Origin: Astragalus membranaceus | Lineage: Eukaryota; Streptophyta; Magnoliopsida; Fabales; Fabaceae | Direction of reading: 5' to 3' | Length of the DNA: 64,000 nucleotides | Assembly: GCA_039519185.1 (NCBI GenBank) | Contig: CM076847.1 | Coordinates: forward strand, 79,273,100-79,337,099 | Part shown: positions 35,661 through 47,455 of the stretch, piece after piece | Layout: every line of letters begins with the position of its first letter | Numbering within the stretch: position 1 is the first letter of the stretch | Notes under the pieces: generated by a model | What the model saw: only the letters and a program-made list of their open reading frames with translations | Told to the model about the DNA's origin: nothing | Databases searched by the model: none | Position numbers and translations under genes: made by a program

Positions 35661-35990
35661 TCTCTATATGACATAATACCTATCTCTTTCCACTTTGAAT
35701 TTCAAATCATACATTTTGGACATTGTTCACAACTTATGATATCTTCTAAATTACTATTATGACTTCATGGCAATACACCGACCATTAAGTATCACCTGTG
35801 CGTATGCACGGGTAAAAAATTGGTATAGATGTAAATCGACTCACATATACATAGCCAACTCACATATGCATAATCCTAACCAGTTTCAAACCATATTCTA
35901 ACAGCTCAGCACCAACAACACATCACACCACTCCATATATCCTAATGCAATGCCTATATTTCAATGCATATGATCCCGGGATTTACTACT
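35661..35990. other. Helitron-like end without a clear CTRR
   Basis: Contains the hairpin CCTGTGCGTATGCACGGG (35792-35809), but the following bases do not give a convincing CTRR terminus. The rest is unrecognised. Confidence 0.4.
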
Positions 35991-37760
35991 CCAGAGAGTG
36001 TTGTGCTTCTCTCTACGATACTGCACAACGGATCTACGATCCAAATATGGGTGTGTTTCTGGTGTGCGAAAAAGTGATGTGCAAGTATACACAGTCGACA
36101 ACAAGTAGTATAAAGAAGATGAGATCGTACCCACAGGGATTTGATTAATTTTTAAGGTTTAAATAGATAGAGAAATTAGTATTAAGTAACCAAGTAACAA
36201 ACAATATTGATGGTGTGGAGACAGAAGGTAAACAAACTAAATAAATGGAGAATGTAGTCAAGTGAGAATGATAGTTGAGATGTTCTTTACCAAATAAGTC
36301 ACTTTTAATAGTTTTGTGTTTATATGTGATGCAGGTGCACTGAATGCTGTTGCATTAGAAATGTGCTTTTTAGTCACTGTCTTCAGAGTTTCATTACAAG
36401 CTCTTATGTCTAAGTTGCTAAATAAGTTCACTCCTGTATTTTAAGTACCCACAGTATCACCCTATGGACTATGCTATCCTATGTCTAGGTTTTAGCATGG
36501 TTTCAACAAAGTTTCCTTAATTAAAATTCTTACCCATATTCGTTCTTGAGTTCTAGTTATAAACCATGTCTGTATTTATAACTCTACTTGTTCTAAGTGA
36601 TCACTCTCAAAATATGTGTTGAAAGAAGTATAAAACAAGAACTAAAATGCACACGTCGCATATGATCACAATAACTTATTTAAAAGATCACTATAAAGTT
36701 AGAACATTCCAACTAAAAGAGTTTAGTTCATGCTAGACATTACAAGGCATATATAAACAGAATAGATCATATTCATATATTTGATATCACAAAAAGAAAA
36801 CAACAAAGTAAGAATTACACGGTTGGAGTTCCTTTGCATGAAGTTGCCAAGCAATGCGGGAGCATTCACTGCATTCAGCCAGCACTACGTACTTGTGTGG
36901 AAGTAAAGAAAGAAGTTGTCAATTCCTTTCTTGCCTTCTTACAAGAGAATGAAAAACTAAATTTAAAACTATCTATATTAGTGTACGAAATGAGTGATGA
37001 TTTTCAAGTGAGAGATGGAGGTCTTTATATAGGCTTCAAGTGGAGCTTTCCTTCACAAGAGGGTTTGCTTGATAACAAAGTTAGGGTTGCCTTTAGTCAG
37101 TACTTCAGCCCAAAAAGTAATGCAAATCTTTCACTCAACCAAGAAGGGAGGTTCTCTAATGGATGGCCAAGTGTCCCTAGGTGAGTGACTCTTCAAAGCT
37201 ATTTTTATGGTAGGCGCCGAAATTTGTGACTTGCATGTGCTTTCATGACTAAGCATGACATCATCAGCTGAGTGCTTGAGCATCTTGATGTTCTAGAATT
37301 TCTTCAAGCATTGTAGTCTGTTTTGAGTGCAGGTGCATCGAATGCAGGTGCATTGAACAAACACATCAAAAATACCAAAATATATGCAAGATGCTAAGTT
37401 TATATGCATAACCCTCTTTTAACTTTGAATGTTGTTATTTCATTTATAAAACTTTATTTACAATATATTTTTACTTAGAACTGAGCAATTATTTAGGTTT
37501 AGATGCGTAAATAACTCTATATAAAATAGAGTTATCAGTTTCTCCCTATGATACTGCACTTGTGTAGTACTTCTTCCTATGATACTGCACTACACCCCTT
37601 GATGAAAACTCGGGTGTGCTTCTCTCTATGATACTGCTCCATGTGGTCACTACTGTCTATGATACTATACCACATCCTGTATGGTACTTCTCTCGTCGAT
37701 GCTGTACTATACCAACCTAGTCAGGTACTTCTCTCTATGATATTGTACCATGAATTCCAT
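35991..37760. repeat. Array of CTTCTCTCTATGATACTG units, split by an insertion
   Basis: Units of roughly 40 bp sharing GTACTTCTCTCTATGATACT and a following G(T/C)AC occur at 35998-36060 and again at 37538-37760. The 1.48 kb between them is a separate insertion. Confidence 0.65.
36061..37537. mobile_element. Unclassified insertion in the CTATGATACTG array
   Basis: Starts GGTGTGCGAAAAAGTG, ends AATAGAGTTATCA; the 6-bp GTTTCT flanks both sides (36055-36060 and 37538-37543). Removing it rejoins the array unit GGGTGTGTTTCT to CCCTATGATACTG. The TG...CA-like ends and lack of TIRs suggest a solo LTR, but the repeat context makes the 6-bp match weaker evidence. A 116-codon open frame at 36834 is not recognised. 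Confidence 0.5.
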
Positions 37761-39679
37761 GTATGCATGAATATACATCAACACCCATGCATATTTCACC
37801 ACACCAAGAATTTTTCAACCAATCATCACATGGATCAAGAATTAATAATGACTTAGCACCAACACCAAAACAAACACATTAACACCACATACATCAACAG
37901 TACACGTCATCGCAAGATTCACAATTTAAGTAATACTTATAAGAAAGGAAAGAGCCCATACCGACTTCTCCTTTTCAATTCAACCTCGTACAAACTCCGT
38001 AAGCATTTCTCTCCCCACACTAACCACCCCAATAGCTTTATTAGGTCACCACCAACAAATTTCCATTTAAAGTCTCTCTCAAAATCTCACATTAACCTCC
38101 CTAACTTTTTACTTTTCTCACTTCTCGAAATAAATCTCTATTAGTTTAAAAAGTCATAATTTTCAAAAATATTAACTCATCATGATTTCAATCTCTCAAA
38201 AACATTCCTATTGTTTCGCAAAGATTTTTCATTTGTTTTTCATTCTTGAAGTCACACCCTAACCCTTTTTAATAATCTAATTCGAGCGCCACACTCAATT
38301 TTATAAAGAATAATGACTTCAAATTTATTTTTCGAAAAAAATTTACTCACAAAAATGATCATGCCTACGTATATCTTTTCTCACCCTCACTTCGAAATCA
38401 CCATTGATTCCCACCAAACATCTCAAACACAAATCATCAACATCATACGTACACATCTACGACATAGAACAAGCACACAAATAAGCCTGCAAAGGCCACA
38501 ACACACAATGTCCTCATAAGGACCAACCCACTAAAGCTCACAACAACAACAACAACAAAACCAACAAACAATTACAGACCACAACCACAACATATAGAAG
38601 TAATTAGAAAGAAGTCCTTACCTTAGGCACTTTCCTTCCTAGCGTATATGTCACTTGGTCGTACCCACGATCCCTATAACTCGATCTTTCCATCTACGTG
38701 CCCACGTTCCATATTGCTAGCTCCACCAAAGTGACAACTGATCATTTCGAGAATAACGAGTCACAACGTGCCCACAACTACTATACATCTACGTTTAGCT
38801 AACTACTCAATGTCAACTACTAATATTTTAGTTTCAAAACACATCTCACTTCTCAACCTCATTTTTAAACCCACAATTGTTTCCCAACAAAGCTGTAGTT
38901 ATTGAAATCAATTATTTTTTTCTAACATTTTAAAACAATAATCAATAACTCCAAAATATATCATTTTTGAAATTGCGTACTCCAAAATATTTTTCCATGT
39001 TCAATTAGATCTCGAAGGACAATTCACACCTTAGAGACTCGGTACTAATCCTTTGCTCATACTTAACTAACTTTACCTACTTAAATTTCTACCTTGTCTC
39101 ATTGCATCAAAATGTGAACACTTCCAATTTCGTCATAAACAAGACCCACCACACTCAAACTCTAAATATAGGATCAATTAATTTCTTAATAAAATCATCT
39201 TAAGGATATATGATTCAACTAAATCAAATCAATGATCTTTGTCATCACTAGCATACATCCCAACTTAAAACTATAGATAACACCACCACATTGGGATTCC
39301 AAAAATACCCTAGAGTCAAATCTCAATCCATTTAATCAATATCAAGTTCAACTTAACAACTAAAAGTAGTAATGATTTCACTTCCTATAAATTTAAGCTA
39401 CAATTAAATCCTTAAGCCTACTACTAGAAATTATCTTAGTCACCTCGACTTCAAGCACGTACAATTAAACAAATTGAAAGCTTGATCCTCAAAATCTGTT
39501 CTAGCGGTTTCCAATTCATCCTCTTGGTCCAACTAAGATTCATACTAAATTCATCCTTTTGCAGTTCTCTTTCAATTACACATTTCTCTAAAACATAGCT
39601 TCAAGTCTATAATCAGATCCAAACAAACTACCTTAATATGCTTTGAAGCATTATTTCAACTTCTCAAAACTCACTATAT
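37761..39679. other. AC-rich degraded repeat sequence, no gene
   Basis: Plus strand is A/C rich (CAACAACAACAACAACAAAAC near 38540), without a recognisable reading frame. GTCCTTACCTTAGGCAC here and GTTCTTACCTTATATCAA near 45493 may be parts of one old LTR-type repeat. Not resolved. Confidence 0.35.
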
Positions 39680-39696
39680 CTTTAGACACCTAATTT

Positions 39697-40784
39697 TTTT
39701 TTTTGGATTCGAACCCATGACCTTGGTTTAGCATATAATAATATTGACTCAAGTAAATTTTTTTTTTAAGCAACAGGCAGGAGGCCCGAATTTATTAAAA
39801 AATAAAAACAATACAAAAAGCACAATGGGGGACTAAGCCAAAACCCTTGGAAATAAGGACAATAAAGAGAGTCTAACAAAGACCTCTAAACTAAACAACC
39901 TTAGACCACAATCGAGTCACCACACTCCAGACCACCGGCGGCGGGACCCCAGCCATCATCGCGAAGTCGTGCCACCGGCCAACACCGAGACAGCACCTAG
40001 CTTGATCGAGGAAGTCGAGCCACCAACCCCCACCGCGGTATTGCGCCCCCAGCCAACACCGAGGCACAATCAAGCAGAACCGCGAGCGACAGGGAAAGGG
40101 CCCACACCGAAATGGGGGGAGGCGAGACAGCGAGTCCAAATTTCGTGACGACAGCCACCAATGCCAAACCAGAAACAGTCAGCATCTACGAACCAACGCA
40201 ACAGTCCCAAACCAGAAACAGTCAGCATCAATGCAATCCGAACAGCAACGCAACCGAAACCAAACCAGGAACCCACAAGTCGAACCCGAACGCAATCCAA
40301 AGCTGCAACCAGCGCCGGATCCGATCCAGACGGACGCAGGGAGGAGGCTCAGGCGGTGGCGGGACAGGAGCAACCACCGCAGGGGGGAGAGACCCACAAC
40401 ACCCAATAGATCCGACTCCGAACAACAGATCCGAACCAGAGCGCACCGAAGCTAGCATCAACACCAGCCACAGCGTACGGAACCACCCAACCCACGACCT
40501 TCGCAGGGGTGACCACCACACGCGGAGCAAACGCCGGGGAGAACGCACCGAATCTTACAGCGACTGCAATCGGAACTGACAGATTCGGATCCACCTTCGC
40601 AGGGGCGACGACTGCCGTCTCTGGAAAAAGCCACTCGTCTCGAAACCAAGGGTCTTCAACGGTTAGCCGCCCAGTCAGCTGGAGTAGATCGACCGGTGCA
40701 GGCACGGCGGCCGCCACGGCGTAGGACAACCCATCTCTAGGGTTCGCAACCTCTCTCTCGAGAGAGGATCTGTATCATTTTTTT
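39697..40784 (-). mobile_element. Internally deleted LINE-like insertion with SINE-like 3' tail
   Basis: Flanked by CTTTAGACACCTAATTT (39680-39696 and 40785-40801), a 17-bp target duplication typical of LINE-type retroposition. On the minus strand it begins with a GC-rich leader (GAGAGGTTGCGAACCCTAG) and an open frame starting MSYAVAAAVPAPVDLLQL (40729), then a 3' region GGGTTTTGGCTTAGTCCCCC and an A-run. Past this A-run are about 50 bp including GGTTCGAATCC, a tRNA B-box-like motif, and a second A-run at the true end. No reverse transcriptase remains. It shares its 3' region with 48950-49040. Confidence 0.72.
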
Positions 40785-40801
40785 CTTTAGACACCTAATT
40801 T

Positions 40802-41361
40802 ATTTGCCAAACTTTTCAAGATTTCAATATAAAACTACTAATTTAGATACTTCAACGCTATCAAAGGGTAAGATTGTATCATTCTCTTTCCTCCACTAGG
40901 TTAACATGCTCATTGTGATTGTCACTGAAAAGTGTTAAAAGTCTTTCAAACTTCTTTCAAAACATTTGAACAAAACCTTAAGCAAAGATACTTTAAAATC
41001 ATGAACAAAGCGACTAACACTTAGGTTTCTTTCCAAGGGCTTGAGTACCAACTTATTCCAAGTCATCACTCAAGAAAAGAAGTCAATTTTTTTTGGAATC
41101 CAAGTAAAACTTTTTAAGGACAAATTCGGCCACCCTTTAGAGAAATGTGTACTTTGCTAACTTACAAAACTTTTTCCTAAATAGAAGTAACCATAGAAAT
41201 AGGTACAAAAGCATCTCTATTTTCAATCAAAATAAATACTAGAAGGTGAAGACAACTTTTCCAAAAACAAGATTAAAAAAACTTAAAAGATCATAACAAT
41301 AAAATCATTTTCACATGATTCTTTTTTTTTATTCTTTTCAAACCCTAACTCATAGAAATCA
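40802..41361. other. Degraded repeat sequence, no gene
   Basis: A-rich plus strand; no supported feature. Confidence 0.4.
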
Positions 41362-42490
41362 TTAGTATTTTACCTGTGCATACGCACGGGTGATACTGTA
41401 TTTGTTATAATTTGCTATGGAATTATAAATACATTGAAAGTTGCAAAATGTGATAAAAGAAAAAGGAAAAACTAGACAAAGGCGATATTTCAAATTTATT
41501 AAAATAGTTTTGTTGCAAAAAGTTTAAAAAAACTCGGTATCTTCTTATGATATTAATAATGGAGTAAAAATGAGGAAAAAAGAAAATGAGATTTAATATA
41601 AAATATGCATCCCCGTTGGCGTTCTCGTTGCTGCTCCCGTTGGCACTTCCGTTGCCGCTCCGTGCGGCTCACGATAAAAAAAAGCAAATAAGATTAATTA
41701 TTGATTTTTTTAGAAAAAATAATTTTGGAATTTTTGCTAGCGGTATCGCTTTTTTGCCAATTAATAGTGGTTAAATTAATTGGTTTTATTAGTTTCAGTA
41801 GATTCTACATAATTTAATATTAATTTTATGTAATTACTGATTTTTTACAGCTGTCGTCAGCGCGACAAGCAGGATGCAACTTTTGCTGCTTTTTTTTGCA
41901 GCTGTTGTCAGTTTTTTTTCTCAGCTTTTGTGCAGTTTTTTGGTCAGTTTTTTCTGCCAAAAACTGCTATTTTTTGTTTTTTAGAGGCAAAATGTCTAAA
42001 GTGCCCAAAAAAATGGGCACATGGTGCGCAAGTGGAATGTCTAAAAATGTCAATTTGGTACCATATTTTTTTATTATATTAGAATTAGATATTAGATTAG
42101 ATTAGATATTAGATAGATTACATTTTTATTATTGGTTTTAGACACTTAGCAATTGTATAAGTGGATTATTTTTGACATTTTGCTAGCATATGAATTGATT
42201 ATATTATATTATAGTATTAGATTAGTATTAGATAAAAATGTTTGAAGTGGAATACAATAGAAGTAAATGAGAATAAATAGAGATAGAAGAAGAAAAAGAG
42301 AAAGAAAGGAGAGAGAAAATAAAATAAATAAAAAAAGAGAGGAGAGAGATGATGGAAAAGTGTGTAAGAGAAAAAGTAAAAGGTCGTAAAAAGTTGAATT
42401 TTTTTGTCTTTTAGTGGCAAAATGTCTAAAATGCCCTAAAAAATGGACACGTAACACGCTAGTGGAATGTTTAAAAATGTCAATTTGCTA
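41362..42490 (-). mobile_element. Helitron-like fragment, minus strand
   Basis: On the minus strand the sequence ends ACCCGTGCGTATGCACAGGT, AAAATA, CTAA at 41362-41365, then T: hairpin plus CTRR terminus of a Helitron. Upstream are GCCAACGGG-type minisatellite units (41607-41660) and blocks shared, in opposite orientation, with 25155-25690 (GTCTAAAATGTCC..., AGCTGCAAAA). Two related blocks, 41990-42070 and 42415-42490, suggest a duplication or two fragments. The 5' end is not placed. Confidence 0.45.
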
Positions 42491-43047
42491 GCATATTATT
42501 TTATTAGATTATTAGTAATAGTAAATATTGTTTTATTAGATTAGTAATAGTAATTAGTAATTATTAGATTAGTATTAGATTAAATTAGAAGTATTAGATA
42601 ATAATAGATTAGATACATTAGATTAGATTATCTTCAAAACAACTCACATTAGTTTATTTTACCATCATAACATTAGCCTCAAAATCATGAATAAAATAAG
42701 AGAACTACGGCAGTGGTTTAGGGTACTAAGCATAATGCTTAGTAACAAATACTAAAGGGTGGATTAGTAACTACCCATATTTCCTTTGAATATTGTAATA
42801 ATTAATGATATCACTCTCAAATTCCAAAAACCCACACCTCAACAAACTCTCACCGTGAACCACCAACACACTCTCACCGTGAACCACCGTGCAGCACATA
42901 CAACCGTACAACCACCGTACTTCTCCGCAAGCCACTCTCCTCTCGCCGTTCACCTCCCTCTCTGCTCGATCAATGCAAGCCACTCTCCTCTCGCCGTTCA
43001 CCTCCCTCGCGATGTCGTGTTAACGAACGGTTTCAGTGGCATGCACC

Positions 43048-43176
43048 TTTGCAATCAACAAATGGCGCGAGTATGAGAGGAATATGATCATCCGGCAGCA
43101 GCAGCAGGGAGCCAAGGGAGTGGCAGAGAGGCCTGATTCATCGGATTCAGTTGCCGTTCATAAAGCACTCAAATAA
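43048..43176 (+). pseudogene. Coding-like fragment captured in the TIR element
   Basis: One frame reads FAINKWREYERNMIIRQQQQ, then GAKGVAERPDSSDSVAVHKA and LK before TAA at 43174-43176. Its composition looks like a genuine protein C-terminus rather than random AT-rich sequence. Upstream sequence is duplicated and frame-broken. I do not recognise the protein. It may be a host exon picked up by the element. Confidence 0.35.
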
Positions 43177-43369
43177 GCTTAGGGTTTTGTATTTATAATT
43201 ATTGTAATTCGCAATGATTCATTGATTTATAACCGATGTTTTGACTTGATCGGGTGATTGTAAGACGATGATTTTGCAACAAATGAAGTGTGTTATGTTG
43301 TTCTGGTTTATCTCCTTCGTTATGGAAATCTGTGTCATCTAGAAAGTATTAACCATAATTGTACTAATC

Positions 43370-44760
43370 TGCGGTTAGTGACCACTAACCAGTGTTGTGC
43401 ATATCTGTGGTTAGTGGCCACTAACCACAAACTAGTGCCCCCAATGATTAGTGGCCACTAACCACAGATTAGTATTAAAATGGTTAAAACTGAGACCAAC
43501 ACATTAACAGAATCACAACATGGAGTAAACGTGAAATCTGATTGCATCAACATGAATTAATCGTGAAATCTGAAGTAATATTTATTGAGAAGCTATATTG
43601 TTAGTGACAAGTAATCGTTATGGAAATCTGTGCCATCTAGAAAGTATTAACCACAATTGTACTAATCTGCGGTTAGTGGCCACTAACCAGTGTTGTGCAT
43701 ATCTGTGGTTAGTGGCCACTAACCACAAACTAGTGCCCCAATGGTTAGTGGCCACTAACCACATATATGCATAATTGTGGTTAGTGGCCACTAACCACAG
43801 AATAGTGCAACAGTGGTTAGTAGAATAAATCTCAACGTCTTCATTAGAAATTCAATTTCTTCATTAGAATAGTACATTAGAATATTATGATTAAGAGTAA
43901 ATTATAATCCTTACCAATGTTATGCACATTTGTGGTAAGTGGCAATAACCACAAATTAGTACCCCTAATGGTTAGTGGCCACTAACCATAGAATAGCGCA
44001 ACAGTGGTTAATAACATAAATCTCAACGTCTTCATTAGAATAGTACATTAGAATATTATGATTAAGAGTAAATTATAATCCTTACCAATGTTATGCACAT
44101 TTGTGGTAAGTGGCAATAACCACAAATTAGTACCCTAATGGTTAGTGGCCACTAACCACAGATATGCATAATTGTGGTTAGTGGCCACTAACCACAGAAT
44201 AGTGCAACAGTGGTTAATAGCATAAATATCAACGTCTTCATTAGAAATTCAATTTCTTCATTAGAATAGTACATTAGAAATTCAATTTCTTCATTAGTAT
44301 CTTAAATAAATTCCATACACTAGCCAGAGCAATTACATAGAAGTTCAATTTCTTCATTCATCTACAATAAGTTCTAATTTTCCTATCTTTTCCATCTCGC
44401 TGTTGTGGCATTTGTGGATCATTCCATTCAAATTCTTCCCATTTATAACGACAAGCCTTTCCCATGACATTGTATCTCTCCACAACAAAACTCTCATCAA
44501 TTACTGAACTTGTGTCACTTTCATCCAAGGGCTTCAATTACTGAAATTGTGTCACTTTCATCCTTTCTTGTATCTCTCCTCAGGTTGAATCTATAATCCC
44601 TTTGGCACTGGTACATCATTTTGTCACTGCATGATACATTTTGAACTCTTAAATGCAATTTTCAAAAACAAGTAATAACCACAATTGTACTATTATGTGG
44701 TTAGTGGCCACTAACCATTGTCAAGCAATTCTGTGGTTAGTGGCCACTAACCAGTGTTGT
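43370..44760. repeat. Array of GGTTAGTGGCCACTAACC palindromes
   Basis: About ten perfect copies of an 18-bp self-complementary core, often extended by GT and AC to 22 bp, plus about four imperfect ones. They occur singly or in pairs 35 bp apart and are separated by duplicated AT-rich spacers (CAACGTCTTCATTAGAA, GATTAAGAGTAAATTATAAT). The half-site GTGGTTAG resembles the element's terminal GTGGTTTAG. Confidence 0.9.
44360..44610 (-). pseudogene. Second coding-like fragment in the TIR element
   Basis: On the minus strand a frame with motifs DYRFNLRRDTRKDESDT, then DESFVVERYNVMGKACRYKW and EEFEWNDPQMPQQRDGKDRK reads through, with a small duplication near 44525 (TTCAATTACTGAA repeated). I do not recognise it. 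It could be an exon of the element's lost transposase or a captured fragment. Confidence 0.3.
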
Positions 44761-45303
44761 GCATATGTGTGGTTAATGTACAAAACAGGTTCAATCAATT
44801 CCAAAAATTCCATTAAATATAATCCAACCATTTTGATGCAATTTTCTCTGCAAAAGCATTCATCAATTCATGCGCAGGAACTTAGGAAGAGATGAAGAGG
44901 GAGGGTGACAGATTCGTGCTTTCCCCCAAATCGATGTAGATCGCGCACGGAGCTAGAGTTGAATCGTTCTTTCCTTTCTTTTCTTCAGAGTACCAAAATA
45001 GTAGAGAGAGAGAGAGAGAGAGAGGAAAGAGAGAACGACGGAGGAATGGGAGACGTCGCCGGATGGATGCCGTGGTGCGGCGTCGGAATGGATGCTGTGG
45101 TCCGCCGCGAACCAGATCGTGCGGAGAAGAATGCTACAGGATGGAATGCGTGGGAATGGAAGGCTACAGGATGTGTAAAATGACAAAACTGCCCTCTTTA
45201 AGTGACAGCCCTTAAATCACATTTCATTAAAATAAGAGGCATCCAACAGCTCAGTATAATTTAGTAAAAAATACTAAGGATATGACTTAGTACCCTAAAC
45301 CAC

Positions 45304-47438
45304 ACTCTCTCGGCCAACTCAAGAAAAGTGGAGGAGAGTTCTATTTTTATTTTTATTTTAAACACTTCCTCTATAAATTTGAGTGATCAACATGGTGGCT
45401 TCCAAATGAAATAAAGAAAGTAGAGCATGACCCACAACAAACAACAACAACAACGGCCACGATTCTTTTTCAAAAGGGAGGAGTGAGAAAGTTCTTACCT
45501 TATATCAATAGCAAGTCTATGGCTAGGGTGTTCTTTCTTCTTCACCACACTTTCTCCAAATCAAACTAAAACTAGGTGAAAGAGCCCCTTTAGCTTCTAA
45601 GCTTCCACCCACCAACAATGAAAGAAAATTTTTTTTAGAGAAAGAGAGAGGAAGGGCTGTCGCTGGAATGGAAGGGAATGAGGGAAAGTTTATTGTGGTT
45701 TTCCTTTTAATTCCATTCGCTTCATAATCAACCTTTATCTCTAGTTAAAATATTAATAAACTTACACTACTCCCTAAATATGTCATTAATCAATCACATC
45801 TCTCACTAACCCATCAACATACTATCTAAGTTTTGATATAAATCCATTTGGTTACTTAACTACACTTTTGTAAAAATATCTACTCCGATATACTTGGTTA
45901 ATTGCTAAACCCTAACTTTGATAGATAAATTTCCTCATAATAATAATAATAATAATAATTTATCATTATGACGTGACTAAATTATTATTCGACGAAATAC
46001 ACATTTTTTTCTTTTGAAAAATATTTCTACGACATATCTTAATCACATATAATATTTCAACCTTTCAAATTTCTGTAGGATTCTTAGTTCGCCAAAAAAT
46101 TGAACCACGTCTAAAACTCACGTTTTATCAAAACATAAATGAAATTCAACTGATATTTTTTTTTTTTTTATAATTCCAATCAACCATATCACACTCGCAA
46201 AATATCGGCAACCCATATTTTTCTTTCATTCATTAATATTTCCAAAAATTGAATTTCAACCAATTACTAATAACAAGCATTTCAAACTGGTAATCTAAGT
46301 TACTGAAACCCTCGATCTTACACCATTAGTCATATGAGCTGTCTTTTATCATCATCATCATCGTAAGAATGAGATTCTAGATCCTTCCAATGATTTGTGA
46401 TTGTAAGTCTATAAATAGACACTTTAATGAATGAATCAATCAAGAAGGAAAAACTCACTAACATTTTTTTCTTTTTTAGGGGTAGATAGATAGTAATAGC
46501 GGGGAGTAATATTCTATTCCTAAAAATTGGTGCTTCCATTGCCTTAATCAACCCCCTCTCATGGCTTGTCCTCCATTTTATTCATCTATCTCTCCTCCAT
46601 TTTCTGCTGACATTCCACCTCCATCACCTAATCTATATGGTTATGGATATTCAAATATTCAAATTACTACAACCATGAACAACAACCTCTCCTTCCTTAT
46701 TCACAACCTCAACTTCTTCCTCCTTATTTACCCACCCTTTGTTTCAACCATGTCTACACACCACTAGTGCCCAACCCAAACACATGTGTATCGTAATGTT
46801 GGATCCTCATGAAACTATAACACCTACAAGCAGCAACCTATTCATCCCGATTCTCAGCATGTCGAATCATCCAAAAAATTATTTTCGAACTAATTCACTT
46901 TCTTGGCTTCTCAGCCCAAACATGAGCTATTTGTAGCTATGCAAAAAATGGATCGCGAAATCAGGGAGTCGTTGTTAACTCTACGTGACGCCAAGAAGAC
47001 CTAAAGAAATTTACCTAAGTTTTCTTTTATAATTGAAGCAGAATGAGACATTTTCCTATGAGCGGCACAACATATGAAAAAAGTGCAGTTTTTCTCCCCC
47101 TGTTTGAAGTGTCGCTTAGGAATATGAATTCCAACATCTGGAGCTTCTCCTTGAATGCATACACAGCAATCTACTCCTCTCTATCCATTCGATTTATCTT
47201 CTTTTAATGGAGCTTTGCGGTCAGTATTATCTTTAGGACATCTTCCTTGACTTGTTGGCATTTGAGTATGAAATGAAGAAGCATGAACCATAGATTGTTT
47301 TGTAGATCATAAAGATCTTTCAATGTCCCCACATGCAGACAATAACTGACCTGCGATCTGACTTGATCTAGATCAGAAAAATACTTTGTATCTACATGGT
47401 TAATTTGGGTAACATATATAAAATGATTTATTCATTAG
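45304..47438. other. Degraded repeat sequence, no gene
   Basis: Pieces resembling LTR-retrotransposon leader and gag (Pro/Tyr-rich frame from 46561; microsatellite AATAATAAT near 45945), but no intact domain. Nothing firmly identified. Confidence 0.35.
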
Positions 47439-47455
47439 GATAGTCAAAAATGAAC

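Larger units (their letters stand above)
42713..45303. mobile_element. TIR element filled with a perfect palindrome array
   Basis: An 18-bp perfect TIR: GTGGTTTAGGGTACTAAG at 42713-42730 and its inverse at 45286-45303. A further 15-20 bp inward is imperfectly matched. No convincing target duplication seen. It contains duplicated CGCCGTTCACCTCCCTC blocks (42929-43009), two coding-like fragments and the palindrome array. The right part includes GAGAGA runs and a GC-rich stretch (45050-45180). No recognisable transposase, so it is non-autonomous; superfamily unknown. Confidence 0.65.

Noticed and set aside
36834..37184. 116-codon plus-strand open frame in the unclassified insertion
   Set aside because: No recognisable family and no supporting splice or codon evidence.
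40112..40579. 155-codon plus-strand open frame
   Set aside because: Antisense to the GC-rich leader of the minus-strand LINE-like element; low-complexity composition.
46561..46767. Pro/Tyr-rich open frame starting MACPPFYSSISPPF
   Set aside because: Short, no continuation in frame, in degraded repeat sequence; could be a gag remnant but cannot be supported as a gene.
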